A program made the translations under genes and the position numbers. Positions 5,931 through 6,488 of a stretch of 6,488 bases of DNA are shown one piece after another. Origin of the DNA: Synechococcaceae bacterium Bin_79_3 (GTDB taxonomy: Bacteria; Cyanobacteriota; Cyanobacteriia; PCC-6307; Cyanobiaceae); assembly GCA_009914645.1 (NCBI GenBank), contig VFLB01000021.1, positions 1-6,488 on the forward strand. The letters run 5' to 3'. Each line of letters opens with the position of its first letter. The first letter of the stretch is position 1. Under the pieces are notes generated by a model that worked only from the letters and a program-made list of their open reading frames with translations, was not told the origin of the DNA and did no database searches.

Positions 5931-6480
5931 GCACTGCAGGAAGTGCTGCCAAAATTTTATTGGCAACCTGTGCTGGAGTTGCGCCGCCTGCAGCTATTGA
6001 CAAATCAGCATGGCTGTATTGATCTGCGCGAGCTTGCAGCAATTTTAATAATTCTGTTTCGGGGTTTGGCTGTTGCAGCAGAGGGCGATCGCCGGGATGG
6101 GCCTCCAACCGTTCTAGTAATTGAGCAGCATCAACTTGCAGCCACACCACTAGCCCCTGGCGTAGAGCACCCCAGTTGGCACTTGTGGTTACAACTCCAC
6201 CTCCGGTTGCAACCACAAGCGAATGCCATTGGCTGATCTGATGCAATACCTGGGTTTCAAGCAAACGAAAGCCTGCCTCACCTTGGCTATCGAAAATTTC
6301 ACTTATGGAGCAACCAGCGGCTGCAGCGATTACTGAATCAGCATCGATAAAGCGATAGCCAAGCAATTTCGCTAATTCTGGGCCAACACTGCTTTTACCG
6401 CAGCCCATCATGCCAATTAGGTAGATATTGATCCCTTGGAGTTGTTGTTTCAATGGCAAGCTTTGATCCTTAGGATGCAT
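5893..6480 (-). CDS. aroK: Shikimate kinase
   Basis: AroK phosphorylates shikimate with ATP, step five of the route to chorismate and the aromatic amino acids, in the cytoplasm. The 195-residue protein has a Walker A loop GMMGCGKSS (23-31, Lys29) and the shikimate-binding DAD (46-48). It also has SISEIFDSQGEAGFRLLE (58-75, with the F-R-x-x-E signature), ATGGGV (91-96), the lid Arg in GDRPLL (Arg132) and RADQYSHADL (151-160) near the adenine/lid Arg. Length is typical, with about 15 extra residues at each end. ATG 6480 is the furthest start in the window, and a stop codon (TAA) lies just upstream in frame. A TTG at residue 8, preceded seven bases earlier by AAGGA, is an alternative start. The C-terminal codons overlap the convergent crr7-like gene. 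Confidence 0.96.
   Translation of the reverse strand: MHPKDQSLPLKQQLQGINIYLIGMMGCGKSSVGPELAKLLGYRFIDADSVIAAAAGCSISEIFDSQGEAGFRLLETQVLHQISQWHSLVVATGGGVVTTSANWGALRQGLVVWLQVDAAQLLERLEAHPGDRPLLQQPNPETELLKLLQARADQYSHADLSIAAGGATPAQVANKILAALPAVLKVPGAPRTTAP
5931..5965 (+). terminator. Possible tandem hairpins just after the crr7-like stop
   Basis: Directly after the TAA, GCACT (5931-5935) can pair with AGTGC (5942-5946) around a six-base loop. The next bases, TGCCAA (5947-5952) and TTGGCA (5960-5965), pair around a seven-base loop. Stems are only five and six base pairs and no T-run follows, so this is not a canonical intrinsic terminator. The bases also encode the C-terminal part of aroK on the other strand. 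Confidence 0.2.
6084..6093. repeat. HIP1 palindrome (GGCGATCGCC)
   Basis: The ten-base palindrome contains the octamer GCGATCGC, the Highly Iterated Palindrome 1 that is over-represented in many cyanobacterial genomes. It lies inside aroK and codes the conserved lid segment around Gly130-Asp131-Arg132, so it is compatible with coding constraint. I found only this copy in the window. Confidence 0.6.
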
Positions 6481-6488
6481 GGGCTTAA

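Noticed and set aside
2316..6045. A 16-base match (AGCTTGCAGCAATTTT) between the glycosyltransferase gene and aroK.
   Set aside because: Both encode KLLQA-like peptides with favoured Leu and Gln codons; nothing else around the copies is shared.
5310..6270. A 14-base direct repeat (TTTCAAGCAAACGA) in the DUF6816-like gene and in aroK.
   Set aside because: Both copies encode the peptide RLLET in frame on the minus strand; shared codon use explains it and there is no repeat unit around it.

Overview
The window reads as ordinary, gene-dense chromosome of a picocyanobacterium of the Synechococcus/Cyanobium type. Supporting this are several families confined to oxygenic phototrophs (a Ycf33/DUF751 protein, a CRR7-like NDH-1 assembly factor and a DUF6816-like exported protein), mid-range GC by eye, and a HIP1 palindrome. 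The link to Synechococcus/Cyanobium rests on recalled family resemblance and gene order, not on a search.

Layout. Bases 2-307 (+) hold the 3' part of an SRPBCC (Coq10/cyclase-like) gene whose frame is broken by an amber codon at 44-46. Its stop overlaps the TTG start of a small lipoprotein gene (304-786, +). That gene converges, with a 10-base overlap, on a long minus-strand cluster. In transcription order the cluster is: DUF6816-like exported protein (5677-5024), Ycf33/DUF751 (5027-4821), rbfA (4818-4396), nagZ-like GH3 hydrolase (4399-2813), a glycosyltransferase-TPR fusion (2769-1573) and hemD (1583-777). Junctions are a GTGA overlap, a 2-base gap, an ATGA overlap, a 43-base gap and an 11-base overlap, so most or all of it is probably one operon. 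On the plus strand a crr7-like gene (5676-5930) starts inside the start codon of the DUF6816-like gene. Its 3' end overlaps the 3' end of aroK (6480-5893, -) by 38 bases. No stretch over 50 bases lacks a gene.

Functions. The genes are mostly housekeeping: 30S subunit maturation (RbfA), peptidoglycan recycling (NagZ), tetrapyrrole synthesis (HemD), the shikimate pathway (AroK) and small photosynthesis-associated proteins (Ycf33, CRR7). The lipoprotein, the DUF6816-like protein and the glycosyltransferase-TPR protein have no function I can assign precisely.

I do not see a mobile element, CRISPR array, toxin-antitoxin or defence module, tRNA or rRNA, and I do not think the window contains a hidden new system. 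The most useful points for a second look are the amber codon in the SRPBCC gene, the divergent genes sharing one CATG, the coupled DUF6816-Ycf33 pair, and the PilP-like look of the lipoprotein.
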